DNA of 64,000 nucleotides from Druceiella hillmani (Eukaryota > Arthropoda > Insecta > Lepidoptera > Hepialidae): NCBI GenBank assembly GCA_039881145.1, contig JAYKKI010000095.1, positions 5,322,501-5,386,500 on the forward strand. Reading direction: 5' to 3'. This document shows, piece after piece, positions 24,811 through 35,870 of this stretch; the first letter of the stretch is position 1; each line of letters starts with the position of its first letter. Both the position numbers and the translations under genes were made by a program. Below the pieces are notes generated by a model. The model was not told the origin of the DNA, did no database searches, and saw only the letters and a list, made by a program, of their open reading frames with translations.

Positions 24811-25013
24811 CGATGTCTGTATCACATGAATCAGCTCATAAGCATATTGGAAAATATAAGAGCTTATGGTGAGCTATTAATAATTAGTTATAAGCGTGCC
24901 ATGCTCTTAAATTTAAAAGTCTACTTAGTGAAAACTGTAAGCGGCTCATCATACTGTTTCACTAATGCTTGAAACGAGGTAGCAACTGCAAGATTAAACA
25001 TAAGTACGTTTTG

Positions 25014-25196
25014 ATGTTTTAAAAGCTTTCACACTATGTTTTAAAAGCTTTAACACTATAGTTTAAAAGCTTTAACACTATAGTTTAAAAGCTTTAACAC
25101 TATAGTTTAAAAGCTTTAACACTATAGTTTAAAAGCTTTAACACTATAGTTTAAAAGCTTTAACACTATAGTTTAAAAGCTTTAACACTATAGCTT
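25014..25196 (+). repeat. 22-bp tandem repeat, eight copies
   Basis: 'aaaagctttaacactatagt' units recur at exactly 22 bases from 25021 to 25175. The first copy differs (tttcacactatg), the last six are identical. The motif 'aaaagctttt'/'aaagcttt' is itself partly palindromic. Confidence 0.98.
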
Positions 25197-25617
25197 TGCT
25201 GCAAGAGTATCGTTAATTAGAATACCCCTGTTAAATTGAGAATGATATAGAAAAGTGGTTTAGGAATATTATAGATCCTCACTCCAATTTGTATTCATGT
25301 AATTCGCTCATCACCAATTTTTATATACACCTTCTATTTCTTATTATTCCGACATTTCTCAGTTGTGTTACGAATTTGAACTAATTCAAACGTTATAATA
25401 TAACCTTGCAAATTGTTTTTTCCAGGCACTTATTATTTGCACCTTTTTTCATCGAATATTAGACGTCTATTAATTTTATGCAGTACTAATGCAATACTTT
25501 TATAAATTGCTCGTTAATGGCTGATTCTTACTTTTATTAGTTCGACCTGTAACTAAATAACTATGTAATGGAATTTACGAAACTAAATTTCATACACTTC
25601 TAATTATTGTATCATCC

Positions 25618-25900
25618 TGCAACTTGGCAGTTGTGTATTTTTCTGATGACAAAACAATAAAATGGTACCATCAAACTGATTTAGTGAAACAGAACTGAAA
25701 GTTAGACACTGAAATCGATAACGGAAGAACGTACCCTAACTGTGTTTGGGGTTCTAAATGTGAAACTTGGCAGTTGTAAGTAGTTCTGAACAATAACACA
25801 ATAAAATGGTATCATCGGACTGATTCAATGTAATAGAATTGGAAGTTAGACACTGAACTCTATAACTAAACAACGGATTCTAGCCATTTTTGGACTTCTA
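25618..25900 (+). repeat. Diverged ~143-bp tandem duplication
   Basis: 'aacttggcagttgt' at 25621 and 25764 heads two roughly 143-base copies that share 'aataaaatggtaccatc', 'actgatt' and 'aagttagacactgaa'. The copies are visibly diverged. Confidence 0.8.
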
Positions 25901-26334
25901 ATTGTTTTATGCGCAGTGGTTTCGCATACCTTTGCGTCTTGGCAAGCGTATCTAGCTTCAGTAGAGTATTGTAGATTTTAGATCAAAGCATTGGACTGTT
26001 CAAGCTTACTGGAAAAACGAGTTGCAATACTGATGCATTAGCAGAGATGAAGAGGATGCGAGCTCAGCCGCCCACAGATAGAATCAAGAAGAGATATCTC
26101 AACCTAATCAGAGTAACTATGGTGCTCTGCTAATTTGAATTCTGTTTTTTTAAATAAAGTGTTAATATTTATAAAAGCAGTTCTAAATGTAATATAAAGC
26201 ATGCTCAATTATTCTCTCCTTTGATAGAAGACTGAGAAAAGTAAAAATAAACTAACAGTTTAAAAAACTAAAAAGAAACACCCTTTCCTAAATATTGCAT
26301 TAAAAAACAAAAAATAATTATCGAACGTGTTTTA

Positions 26335-26640
26335 TTTGTCTACTCTGTAAAGACATTAGTGTAAGTCATGTTTGTTGGTTAGTGTTATATTTGAATGTTA
26401 AACCGTGGGGTCGCTTTTTTATAATAAAAAAAAAGATTTCGCTTTTCAAATTAATATTACGTGAATAAAAATGCTTAACATTTCAATTAGATCAATCTGT
26501 TTTCTGGTTTACTCTGTAAATGCATTAGTCTAAGCCATATTTGTTGCGTGTAAAAGCGTGGGGGGCTTTTTCTCGAAAAAAAATTCTCAAATGAATATTA
26601 CGCGAATGAAAATGCTTAAAAATTCAGTTAGATGTCAAGT
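26335..26640 (+). repeat. Diverged ~169-bp tandem duplication
   Basis: 'tactctgtaaa...cattag' at 26341 and 26510 begins two copies, each continuing with 'agcgtggggg'-type and 'aatattacgtgaataaaaat' sequences. Divergence and indels indicate age. Confidence 0.75.
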
Positions 26641-27539
26641 GCGTTCACGTTAAGTGTTTCACATTTTTATACTCTTAACTTGAACACATTTCACAACGAC
26701 GAAAACGCAATTCACATCCATCGTTTAATAATGGGTTTTCGTGCGTTAATTAGTCATAAATTAATGCGATCCCAACTTTAAGATATGGATTCAAGAAACA
26801 ACGAACCATTAACTTCTCTATCCAATAGCAGTAAGCCTTTGAATAAGATAAATCTTAGATTAATAGTAGTATTAAACCTGATTAAAATCCGCATGTAATT
26901 TGACAAAACAACTTTAATTCTATTAGGAAAGTTAAAGCGACATTAATGTGGTAATATAGGACGATAGTTCGGTAAAATTAGTACTGTAGAGAACCAACAC
27001 AATATCTTTTGAAAATAAATGGAAAGCAATTAACCAAATCTAATAATAGATTTACCCAGCCTTAATATTACGAGTTTCTGCTGGACTTGTATCTACCAAA
27101 CGATTGTCACTTTGATTGTATAAAACTCCTCAGGATTTGACAAGCAACTTTTGAAAATTAGAAAAAATTATTCATAAGTTAATACAATTTAATATAGTTT
27201 GCTCACATAACATGAATGTACCCTGACACATGGTGCATGCGATTTACAAATAAGATGTGGTTAGATAGATACAAGGCTTTTCACGCTTGAATTAGTTCCA
27301 GTTCGTAATGTTATTAAGAACAGTTTGAAATATTAAGACATTGCATATGCATAGACAAATTGGTGACCTAGAAATTATATGAACACAACTGGAAGAAAAA
27401 TGTACAATCTGTGAACGACATTTTATTAATCCAATTTTCCTTATCGCTCTGGTCCATTGAAATGTTTATGAAATTAATTTTCAATCGAGGCCACAACACT
27501 AGTTCTACATTTTGTATAGTTACATTGACACCTTCAGTT
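26641..27539. other. No recognised gene
   Basis: AT-rich sequence without notable frames or named repeats. Confidence 0.5.
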
Positions 27540-27790
27540 TGTTCATTTTTTTAAGAGAGGCGATACGTGACACTTCGTCACGCCTCCACGTGTGAAAATT
27601 AACAAGACCGCCTTCCACGACGCCGTGGTCATGAGCTACGCCGCCACGTTTTCGTTTAGCACCGCATCGGCGACACTTCGCACGCACTCGCGACTTACGA
27701 CACGCTTGTTATTGTCCACTGTGAATTGGTGATGAGTGACGAGTGACGATAATGCGGTGATGATAATCACGTGTAGGGCTTTATTCAGTT
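27540..27790. promoter_or_regulatory. CpG-rich island
   Basis: Dense CpG over about 200 bases ('cgtcacgcctccacgtg', 'cacgacgccgtggtc', 'ctacgccgccacg', 'gcgacacttcgcacgcac'), followed by 'gatgagtgacgagtgacga'. No open frame of length. Strong contrast with the AT-rich flanks suggests a promoter, a 5' untranslated exon or conserved regulatory DNA. Function is inferred. Confidence 0.3.
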
Positions 27791-28604
27791 ATATTTTGTG
27801 GAATAAGGGCAGCGTGTGACTATCCATTTCGGCGTATAGGTGGAGAGAGTTTGGGTTATGTTATTCCATTTGCCGTGAGTGCTGTTCTCGGGTAATGACT
27901 TTTATGAAAGATAACCTACTTTTGTTGACTTTATTTCTTTTATCGATATAACGATATTTATACGAGTGCTAATGAGATTGTTATTCACATTTTTATGACA
28001 AGAATTACTTAAATAAAGAACTGCGTTACAAGGTATCCATGATCCATTGTATAGAAATTTAATATTTTACAGGTAAAGAAGCAATATAGATATGTATTTT
28101 TGGGTGTTAATATTAATGAATACCTAGAGTGGTCAAAGAAACGTGACATTTGAATGTCTATTTTCAAAAATTTGTCTTGTATTAGCGGACCTATGTTAAC
28201 ACGCGTTAACATCAATGTTTATTTGTTTAGTATATATTTATAGGAATATTAAATGTTAATAATATGTAACGTTAAACAAGCAAACAATAATTGTTTAACA
28301 AAATTATACTATTCTGATCCGCTACCCGCGATTTACATAAAAATTTACTCATGATGGTGTGGTGAAAATAATTTTAGATAATTTTTGCTTTAATAGAGAA
28401 ATTGGTTATTTAAGACTCAGCATGAGGTGCATCACCTAGAGACGCTCTAACAAAGGTTTTTTTTTATAGTGTTATATTTAAAGGGTGGCTTATTTTTCCA
28501 TGTTTATCCTACATGGTAATTTGTAATATGTTTGATTAGTGTGCAAAAGAGATCTGTTTAAGTGATACAAAAATAAAACATAATTTAGAAAAAAGCGTTA
28601 TTTT
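27791..28604. other. No recognised gene
   Basis: AT-rich. The minus frame at 28009-28215 has no family resemblance. Confidence 0.45.
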
Positions 28605-29165
28605 TAGGGTTCCGTACCCAAAAAGGAAAAACGAACCCTTGTAGGATCCCTTCGTTGTCCGTGTGTCGGTGTGAAAATGAAAAAATCCTTTTTAATATCC
28701 TGTGAAAATCCTTTTTATTTCAAACGCGTGGAGGTGTCTAGTTGAAATTAATATCAAATACTCAAGTCTACAGTCCCTTGAAGCTATAAAAAAATTAAGC
28801 TTCTAAGTCAACTCAATCAAGAAGAACCCAAAAAAATGACCATTTATGCCACGTATTTTGACACTCCCAAGTAAATCAAAATCTACAGGGTACTTTCCGT
28901 TGACCTAGAATCATGAAACTTGGCAAGAACTAAGGTCTTACAGCACAAGTAAAGGAAAAATCCGACAATTATTAATTTGTAGTTATATCATAGAAAAAAC
29001 ATTTTTTAAAATATGCGCATGTGAAAGATATAGTAAGCAATATATCTTTAAACAGTTTAACAGAAATATTATTTACCATTAAATTTTCATAAATGCATAA
29101 ATGTGTACAAAACACCCTTGGTGCGGTTTCATTCGTGCTTGACAGGTATTTTATAACATAAAAAA
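28605..29165 (+). mobile_element. Interspersed repeat family A, near-complete copy
   Basis: It starts at 'gggttccgtacccaaaaagg' and continues with the phrases 'ttgttgtccgtgtgtcggt', 'agaatcatgaaacttggcaa' and 'gtgaaagatatagtaagcaa', ending at 'gcttgacaggtatttta'. This order of motifs is one I recall from a very common lepidopteran repeat. Three other copies lie in this window (17200, 56690 minus, 61010). No protein is encoded. Confidence 0.75.
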
Positions 29166-29224
29166 CAAACAGTGCGATTGGCAATTAACAAGTAACAATG
29201 CGATAAGTGATTGGCAATCAAGAA

Positions 29225-29400
29225 AGAACGTAAAATAAAATACAAATTGTAACCTATAGTACAAAACAAAAGAAAACTATCGTCGTATATTGTTAACAAG
29301 AAATAATTGTTAGAAAGAAAACTATAGTCATGAATTGTTAATAAGAAATAACTGTTAAAAAGAAAATACATATACAATTTATGATAATAGATAAATTGTT
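29225..29400. repeat. Short imperfect tandem repeat (~55 bp)
   Basis: 'aaagaaaactat.gtc.t.aattgttaa.aagaaataa' recurs two to three times between about 29268 and 29370. The minus-strand frame over it (29129-29377) reflects this repetition rather than a gene. Confidence 0.65.
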
Positions 29401-29409
29401 AATCAAGAA

Positions 29410-29820
29410 CTGGCGTGACCCGTGCGAAGTCTTCGCATTATTTATTCCATTATGAAGCTCAGATGACAGATCAAACAAATATTTTACTAAAATTGACATA
29501 CAGAGGCGCAAGTATCAAAAGCATTGAGCTAAAGCGCCACTTTATTTATACGTGAGTGGATTTGAAATTAAACAAAAATTTTACCGACCGTCAATCATAT
29601 TGACGTTGAGCCTTTAGATGGCAGCATTGCTGTTTTGTGTATATAATTTTAATAATTAATTAATTTGCAAAAACCATAGCAATAATAAATTTTTTAGTTG
29701 TGGATGCCGGTAGAGCAAGCAATTATCTATAAAATAATATATCATTTATGTGGATTAGTTGCGAGGTTTTTTCTAAAAAGGGAGTGTAACATCTTAACCT
29801 TAGCGTATTAATATATATGA
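29410..29820 (-). mobile_element. Non-autonomous Helitron, copy 2
   Basis: Inverted copy of the element at 5438-5932. Read on the minus strand it begins 'tcatatatattaatacgcta' and ends at the same tgcgaag/cttcgca hairpin and 'cgggtcacg'. Its terminal CTAG has mutated to CCAG (29410-29413 on the plus strand is ctgg). It lacks about 84 bases present in copy 1. A (TGA)n run abuts its 5' end. Confidence 0.75.
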
Positions 29821-29840
29821 TGATGATGATGATGATGATT
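29818..29840. repeat. (TGA)n microsatellite
   Basis: Seven TGA repeats directly abut the 5' end of Helitron copy 2. Confidence 0.95.
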
Positions 29841-30049
29841 GTCAAAAAAAAATAAACATACGAAGGAAATAATAAAATTCTAGAAACAGTTACAACAAAT
29901 AATCAATAGAGTTTGTTTTTTGTATCATATAAAATAAAATCTTGACTGACATTGATATTCATTTTGTGTTATCAAAGTGAATATCTTCTTCGCTCTTTTC
30001 GAGTTTTGCGTATCTCTTAGACGATCCTGCTAGAATAGGTACGATGAGC

Positions 30050-30870
30050 ACATTATTTTATTTTGCTGGTTCAAAGAGTTTCGGAGAAATAGCATTTAGT
30101 AATTGTTATGAAAAGTAGCCTGACTTTTAAAAAAAAAAATAAAAGGTTTTTCATTTGTCTGGTGGATGATTTAAATAAAACTTTAAGTGCTATCCTTTTT
30201 CATTCTTTACACTTAGAAGAATTATTCTTGTTTTTTACCGGTCTCCTTTCAAAAGTATTGGAGAAATAATATTTAGTAATTTTTATGAAAAATAACCTGA
30301 GTTTTCGTAAAAAAACATTAGATTTCTCATTTGTGGGGTAAAGGATTTAAATAAAAATTTAAGCAGTATGTTGTTTCATTTTCGACACTTAGAAGAATAT
30401 TTTTATTTTACCCATTTTAAACACACGGACTCAAGACTAAATGGGCTTTTACCGGTCTCCGTTTACAAGTATTGGAGAAATAGCATTTAATAATTTTTAT
30501 AAAAATAACCTACGTTTTCATAAAAAAATATTAGATTTCTCATTTGTTTGGTCAATGATTTAAATAAAAATTTAAGCAGAATGTTGTTTAATTTTCGACA
30601 CTTGAAGAATAATTTTTATTCATCCAAGACTCAAGACTGTATGAACTTTTGCCGGCCTCCTTTCACAAGTGTGATAGATATAGTATTTACTAATTAATAT
30701 GAATTTAACCTAAGTTTTCATAAAAAAATATTATATTTCTTATTTGCCTAGTAGCTGTTTTAAATAAAACTGTAAACGGTTTTCTGTTTTTAGGAGAATA
30801 CTTTTTAATTACTCGTTTTTAAGACATGGGCTTTTGTCGGTCTCCTTTCATAAATATCAGTTTATCATTA
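30050..30870 (+). repeat. Diverged ~180-215-bp tandem repeat, about four copies
   Basis: Units share 'accggtctcctttcaaaagt', 'attggagaaata', 'tagtaatttttatgaaaa', 'tagatttctcatttg' and 'gacacttagaagaata'. The 'ggagaaat' landmarks lie at about 30083, 30260 and 30474, with a weaker copy near 30672 and a partial one near 30838. Spacing varies through indels. Confidence 0.85.
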
Positions 30871-32894
30871 AAGTTATACATTAAAAAGTTATTAAGTCAC
30901 AAATAATCAAATAAAAACACTTCAATATTTATAATATCAGTTAGAAGAAATCTAATAGAATAACAAGAATTAATTAAAGTTGATAATTTAAGATCTATAT
31001 TAGAGAAAGTTTACATTAAGTACCTCTATTTTTTGGGGAAGAAAACGATATTTGTGACATATAATAATATGTGACATAAATTTTTCCTGTAACAATTTGT
31101 AATGGAAAATAAATTATATTATAATCCCTCGAAACTGGGGAAATGGAAGTTTAACACACCGTGTATGAAAAAGTAGGGAAGAAAAAGGTCTGTAACCATA
31201 TCGTCTTCTTCACAAATACTGTGTAAACTCTTTAAACTCTTAATAACGAAACTCAAGGACTGATTATTTTCTTCGGTTATAGAGAATTTTCACTTTATGT
31301 AGTGTGTAAATAAAATAGATATTATACGATCCAAGTAGCTAAATTTTGGCTTCCTTCACTTCTTACTGGAATTTCCTTCCATTTTAGCCTTTAGTAACCT
31401 TGCTCTTCCAAATGGTAGATAAAGTTGAGGCACCAAGTCGAAAAGTCTCCCAATATCAGTTTTCTCCTTACTCTGCACGTATTAATGAAAATTTCTGATC
31501 TACGCATAAATTTTTTCTCTTCGTAATCATGTTTGCTCTTTAAAATTTAACTTACGGCTGATCAAGGGATTATACGAAAGCGGTAAGTGTTAAGGGTCAT
31601 CTTTACGCAATAAACACGTGTGCCTAACAAAACCAGCAGTAATGGCTACACAATAACAGTAATAAAACTGTGTCTATTCATTCTTCGAATTGTCGGCATT
31701 CGTAAAGACAATTTCGGAGTCTATATGAGCCTATTGGCAATAAATATGTACTTAGTGATAATAAGCAATAAACACTTTTTGCTGTTTAACACTGTCTTCT
31801 CCTTTGTCATAGAGAATGGCGGGGTCGTTGCAAAGGTTGAATTAGTGTATGGGTCAGAAGGCACACCAAGCAAAATCAAGCAGTGTTTACGCTATAGAGA
31901 ATTTTACATTATAAAGAGTTTACACTGTGTTACATTAAGTTTTGAACTTTTTCAATTATAACCCAAGAACTACAGATAATACAGGTTAATTCTATTTTAG
32001 TCTTAATTAATCTATTATAGGTGTAGCGAAGGAGTAAATGATAATATCTAATAAAATTCCTTCCTATATGCAGATCTAAACTGAGGGTACGGAAGCACGC
32101 GCAAGATGTCACTTCGATATGATCGTGGAAGGTTAATTGTGTTGAACCTTACATCTAAATACTTGATTTCCGCACAATGTAACAAGTCAGTATTAATACA
32201 ATAACTATGACTGATAGGATCACCAGTGCAACTGTAATTATCCGCTGAGCGGTTTTCCGGTTTATGCTGTAAACTAACCACAGAATCATATTCAACCGTA
32301 GAACTTTGCTCTAGGCTCTGACAAACTGCAATAGGCGGTACTCAAGTACAAAAGTTAAGGTCATCGACAAACATATGGCAACGCGTAACCTTAATCACGT
32401 GAATCAGATAGTGAATGAGATTGACCCAAGATTTAGACTTATTTTTTCACGAGTTTTAAGATAAACAAAATAGGAGATGTGTAGCGTTATTAAGGTAACA
32501 AAAGAAACAATTTAAAAGAATTTCGTGAAATTTGTTTACAAAATAAATTCAGATGTAAATTATATTATACTCCAAACGTTGCTCGCATTAAGTTAAGTCT
32601 ACCTATCTATCTTAAGTAAAACAGTAGATTCAACATATTTGTACATTAAATATATATTTTAAAAATTAATCTGTAAGATTAGAAGTCAAATTTAGAGCAC
32701 AAACTGATCGTTTTTGAAATATTTGTCTGTTGGTATTTGTCTATTGGTTTTCGTAATGGATATTTGTCTGTTGGTTTTTGTAATGAATTTTGATAAAATT
32801 GGAATACTATGAAGTTAAAAGACTTAGAAGTAAAATAAAATAAAGATTGAGGGACAAAGACATCGAAAAGACGTAGTAGTATTAAGAAATGATG
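30871..32894. other. No recognised gene
   Basis: The longest frame (31620-31961, 113 codons) and the minus frames at 31930-32281 show no domain, signal or codon pattern that I recognise. The phrase 'tatagagaattttcac.ttat' occurs at about 31279 and again, altered, at 31894. I would not annotate a gene. Confidence 0.4.
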
Positions 32895-33115
32895 GATATT
32901 ACGTCGTCACCGTGGTGTGTTGGATTGATCACAAGGCATACGGCCTTTGGCATCTTAGCGCATCGTATTCAATTCCCGCTGAACACCAGTCCAGCCCCGC
33001 TCATCGAGCGATACTGGACTGATATTCTGGTCGGCTGGAAGAGATTGCTCTCATAGCAATAAGTCCACCATATGTATCAGTGAGATACATTAAAGTACAT
33101 AAATACATATTTATT
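32895..33115 (+). mobile_element. tRNA-derived SINE
   Basis: The 5' half looks like a degenerate tRNA: an A-box-like 'gtggtgtgttgg' near 32923 and a B-box-like 'gtattcaattccc' near 32967 (consensus GGTTCRANTCC), about 45 bases apart. The 3' half carries 'ggaagagattgctctcatag' and 'caataagtccaccat', which I recall as a shared lepidopteran SINE/LINE tail used by the partner LINE's reverse transcriptase. It ends in AT-rich sequence near 33100. SINEs are transcribed by RNA polymerase III. Target-site duplications were not resolved. Confidence 0.7.
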
Positions 33116-33589
33116 TGTTTCTTTGTGCTCATATCGTATATAAACTACTTTACAGGTATATTCAAGGAGCTTTTGTTGTATTATTTAGAGCCTAACAGGG
33201 GAACTTCAACGTATCGAAATATTCATTACATATTAATATTGCGATATCATGTTATGATTATCGTCGCATAAGCTATGTGGCGTGCCACATTGCACCACAG
33301 AAATGTTAAAAGTCAGGTCTGGCAATCTGTATTAAAAATAATACTTAGCTTATAATATAAATGGCCTGATTGAAATCTACACCTATTTCCTTGAAAAAAA
33401 AAAGTTTATTTTCTAATTATCACGCAGATGAAACAGCGGTCAAAACTTATACATGTGATTAATGAATTGAATAGTAGTACTTGCCAATACTATTCCAGTC
33501 TAGTCTCTCACACTTCTGACACGGATATGTGAAACTTTCCTTCAAATGTTTTAGAATAAATATAATATTACGATGTCATGTTTATTTTT

Positions 33590-34400
33590 AGCTACTAAAA
33601 AGAACCGTTCGTCTCTGCGGCACGCGTCGCGTATTTTATGTGCGGTACAAGTAGAGTAAATACTGCCCAAATAAACATGAGCAAAATTTTTAGGCGACCA
33701 ATCAACGAATCATCATGCATCGACGTTGCGATACAATCGATCATACAACGTCGAGCCTATCTTTTTCGATGAATACATTCTAATATTCATGCATAAAATC
33801 ATTTTGACTGCTTTCCGAATATCTTGTTTGTCTCATCCCGACGCGACTATAAAGTTCGACCGACTCTCACAGCGGAAGTAGTCCGAAAATGCCTGCACTC
33901 ACATTGCTCCGAGCAATAAAAAATATATATTTATACGCTAGTAAATTTTTCTGCTTCATTTTATTACTCCTTACTTTGTTACGACAACATTTCAGAGTTT
34001 TATGATGGTAACTGGTAGGTTTGAATGTCATAGAGGCGGCCAGTAAAATATGTTATGCTGAATGATCGTATTTTATTGTATATCTAAGTATCCGGGGCGT
34101 ACATGCAAGATACGTTTTTACGCGCATTCGGTCGTCATAAAATTGTTGTTTAGTCTTTCATTTTATTGGTCCTTTTGGGTCACCGGCGTCGAGCACATCT
34201 TCAAAAAGCTCGTGCGGACCAAATCGTTTCTTAATTTTTAATACGCAGCCTTCTTTCTACTGGCGACGCGGCCGCGTATTTAGCATACACCTACGACGTG
34301 TTATCTCTCTCGGAGAATGCTGTAAACGTTTTACAACTTGAGTAGTGCTGTTAAAATTTATCGCGCCTTCAAAGCTGTCGAAGTTAGCGTTATTGTGTTA
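33590..34400. promoter_or_regulatory. Extended GC/CpG-enriched region, possible promoter
   Basis: Several CpG-dense stretches: 'gcggcacgcgtcgcgt' (about 33619), 'catcccgacgcgactataaa' (about 33835) and 'ctggcgacgcggccgcgt' (about 34260). A 'ctataaagt' TATA-like motif at 33847 is followed about 25-30 bases later by 'actctcacagcgg', a plausible initiator spacing for a plus-strand start. No long open frame follows. The promoter assignment is inference. Confidence 0.25.
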
Positions 34401-34708
34401 TTTCGTGAAAACTACTTTTAAATTATGGGCTCTCTACCTGTTTTGAGATAAGGCAATCGTTGCTGTTTACCATTGTGCATTGGCATCTTCATTCATACAA
34501 AGATTTTGAAACATTATGATGATGATTGATAAGCTAACAGTCTGTGGTTATGTTAGATTTTATTGTTAAAGAGTAAACAGATAATTTGCTATAGTTGTAT
34601 TCAATTATCTAGTCTACATTGTAGGAAAATTTAATCGTAATCAAGATGAAAATTATCCTCACTTTGAATGAAAGATGTATCAATTATATCAAGAAACAAA
34701 TCCGATTA
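34401..34708. other. No recognised gene
   Basis: AT-rich sequence with no notable frame. Confidence 0.5.
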
Positions 34709-34715
34709 TATATAT

Positions 34716-34763
<48 letters not shown>
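34709..34763. repeat. (TA)n microsatellite
   Basis: About 55 bases of AT dinucleotides with one CACA interruption. Confidence 0.95.
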
Positions 34764-34768
<5 letters not shown>

Positions 34769-35425
34769 TTATTCTAAACTATACTTCATTCTATTTCAAA
34801 AGAGAATATGTGTAATCAAATCAATTTGACAGTTAAAATTAGTTGGTTGACACAAATATAAATTTAATCAGTCGACGACTATTCACAAAACGCATTGTAT
34901 TTCACCTGTGATGTTATTAAACCATGTACTACAAACTGTATGTTAACTTAATAAATTATTATGTTAAAATTGTTATAAATATTAATATTGCGTTTATATT
35001 TTACTGATATGAATTGTAAAAGAAAAAACTTGAGAAACATGGACAACCCTAACTGTCAATCATCCAAAAAAAAAAGAGTTTTAAAAAAATATAAAGTATA
35101 AAGAGTTTAGAGATATATTTAATATTCCGAAATATATGAAGTCCTTATCTATATGTGTTATTTATTATGCATTATTTATTTTACAATGTTTTGAAGTGAA
35201 AAATCTGCATTAAATCAGTTTCAATTTGCCACAGATGATACACAATTGTCTTTCTAGTATGACGTTTAAGCGCGGCAGAAAAAATAAATTAGGTAGAAAG
35301 TTGATACTATATAACATACGTATGTAATGTATTTGGCGTAAGAAAAATGACAAAAATGTGATATTTTATTTTCAAACAAGTTTTAGTATTATTTATAAAT
35401 GTAGAATACACACTTTGTACGTAGT
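34764..35425. other. No recognised gene
   Basis: AT-rich, with nothing identifiable. Confidence 0.5.
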
Positions 35426-35578
35426 ACGCGGCAGTGTTTTTGAAGTGAAAACTTCTTTAGGCACATCTGTGCACTTTCCTGAGCAGTGAAGGAAAGTGAG
35501 CCCCCGACCGGGCGTGACGCTGAATCGGGTAAACTCGGTACCCTTCGGCATCGGCCAAGTAAACTACTTTTTTAGACG
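35426..35578. mobile_element. Probable interspersed repeat fragment
   Basis: A GC-richer block with 'tgaagtgaaaacttctttag', 'gagcccccgaccgggcgtga' and 'ggtacccttcggcatcggcc'. The first phrase is one I recall in many lepidopteran copies. Boundaries and class are unknown. Confidence 0.35.
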
Positions 35579-35781
35579 CGCCATGGGCACTTTTTGATTA
35601 TATTTTATTGGAGTATAATTTAATATAATGCTCGTATGTTATTGTATACAATCAGTGTAATATTTAATTTGAGAGTAGTTTAATATAATACGCGTATTGT
35701 TGTATTTTAAAATAATAATCGCGTATTACTTCTGATTCGACGAACTAATGTCCATAATATAGCATCAATGTAATTATAAAT

Positions 35782-35799
35782 GTATATATACATATATAC

Positions 35800-35868
<69 letters not shown>
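35782..35868. repeat. (TA)n microsatellite
   Basis: About 80 bases of AT dinucleotides with several CATA interruptions at the left side. Confidence 0.95.

Positions 35869-35870
<2 letters not shown>

Noticed and set aside
31620..31961. 113-codon plus-strand frame
   Set aside because: Longest frame outside repeats and the known gene, but it shows no recognisable domain, overlaps no compositional island, and is within chance length for this amount of sequence.
32920..32985. tRNA gene
   Set aside because: The A- and B-box-like motifs are degenerate, the cloverleaf does not close, and the sequence continues into a SINE-type tail.
34158..34262. Minus-strand 34-codon open stretch (KKRFGPHELFEDVLDAGDP)
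   Set aside because: Looks protein-like but is bounded by stops, lacks an ATG, and I could not place convincing splice sites. Left as part of the CpG-rich region.
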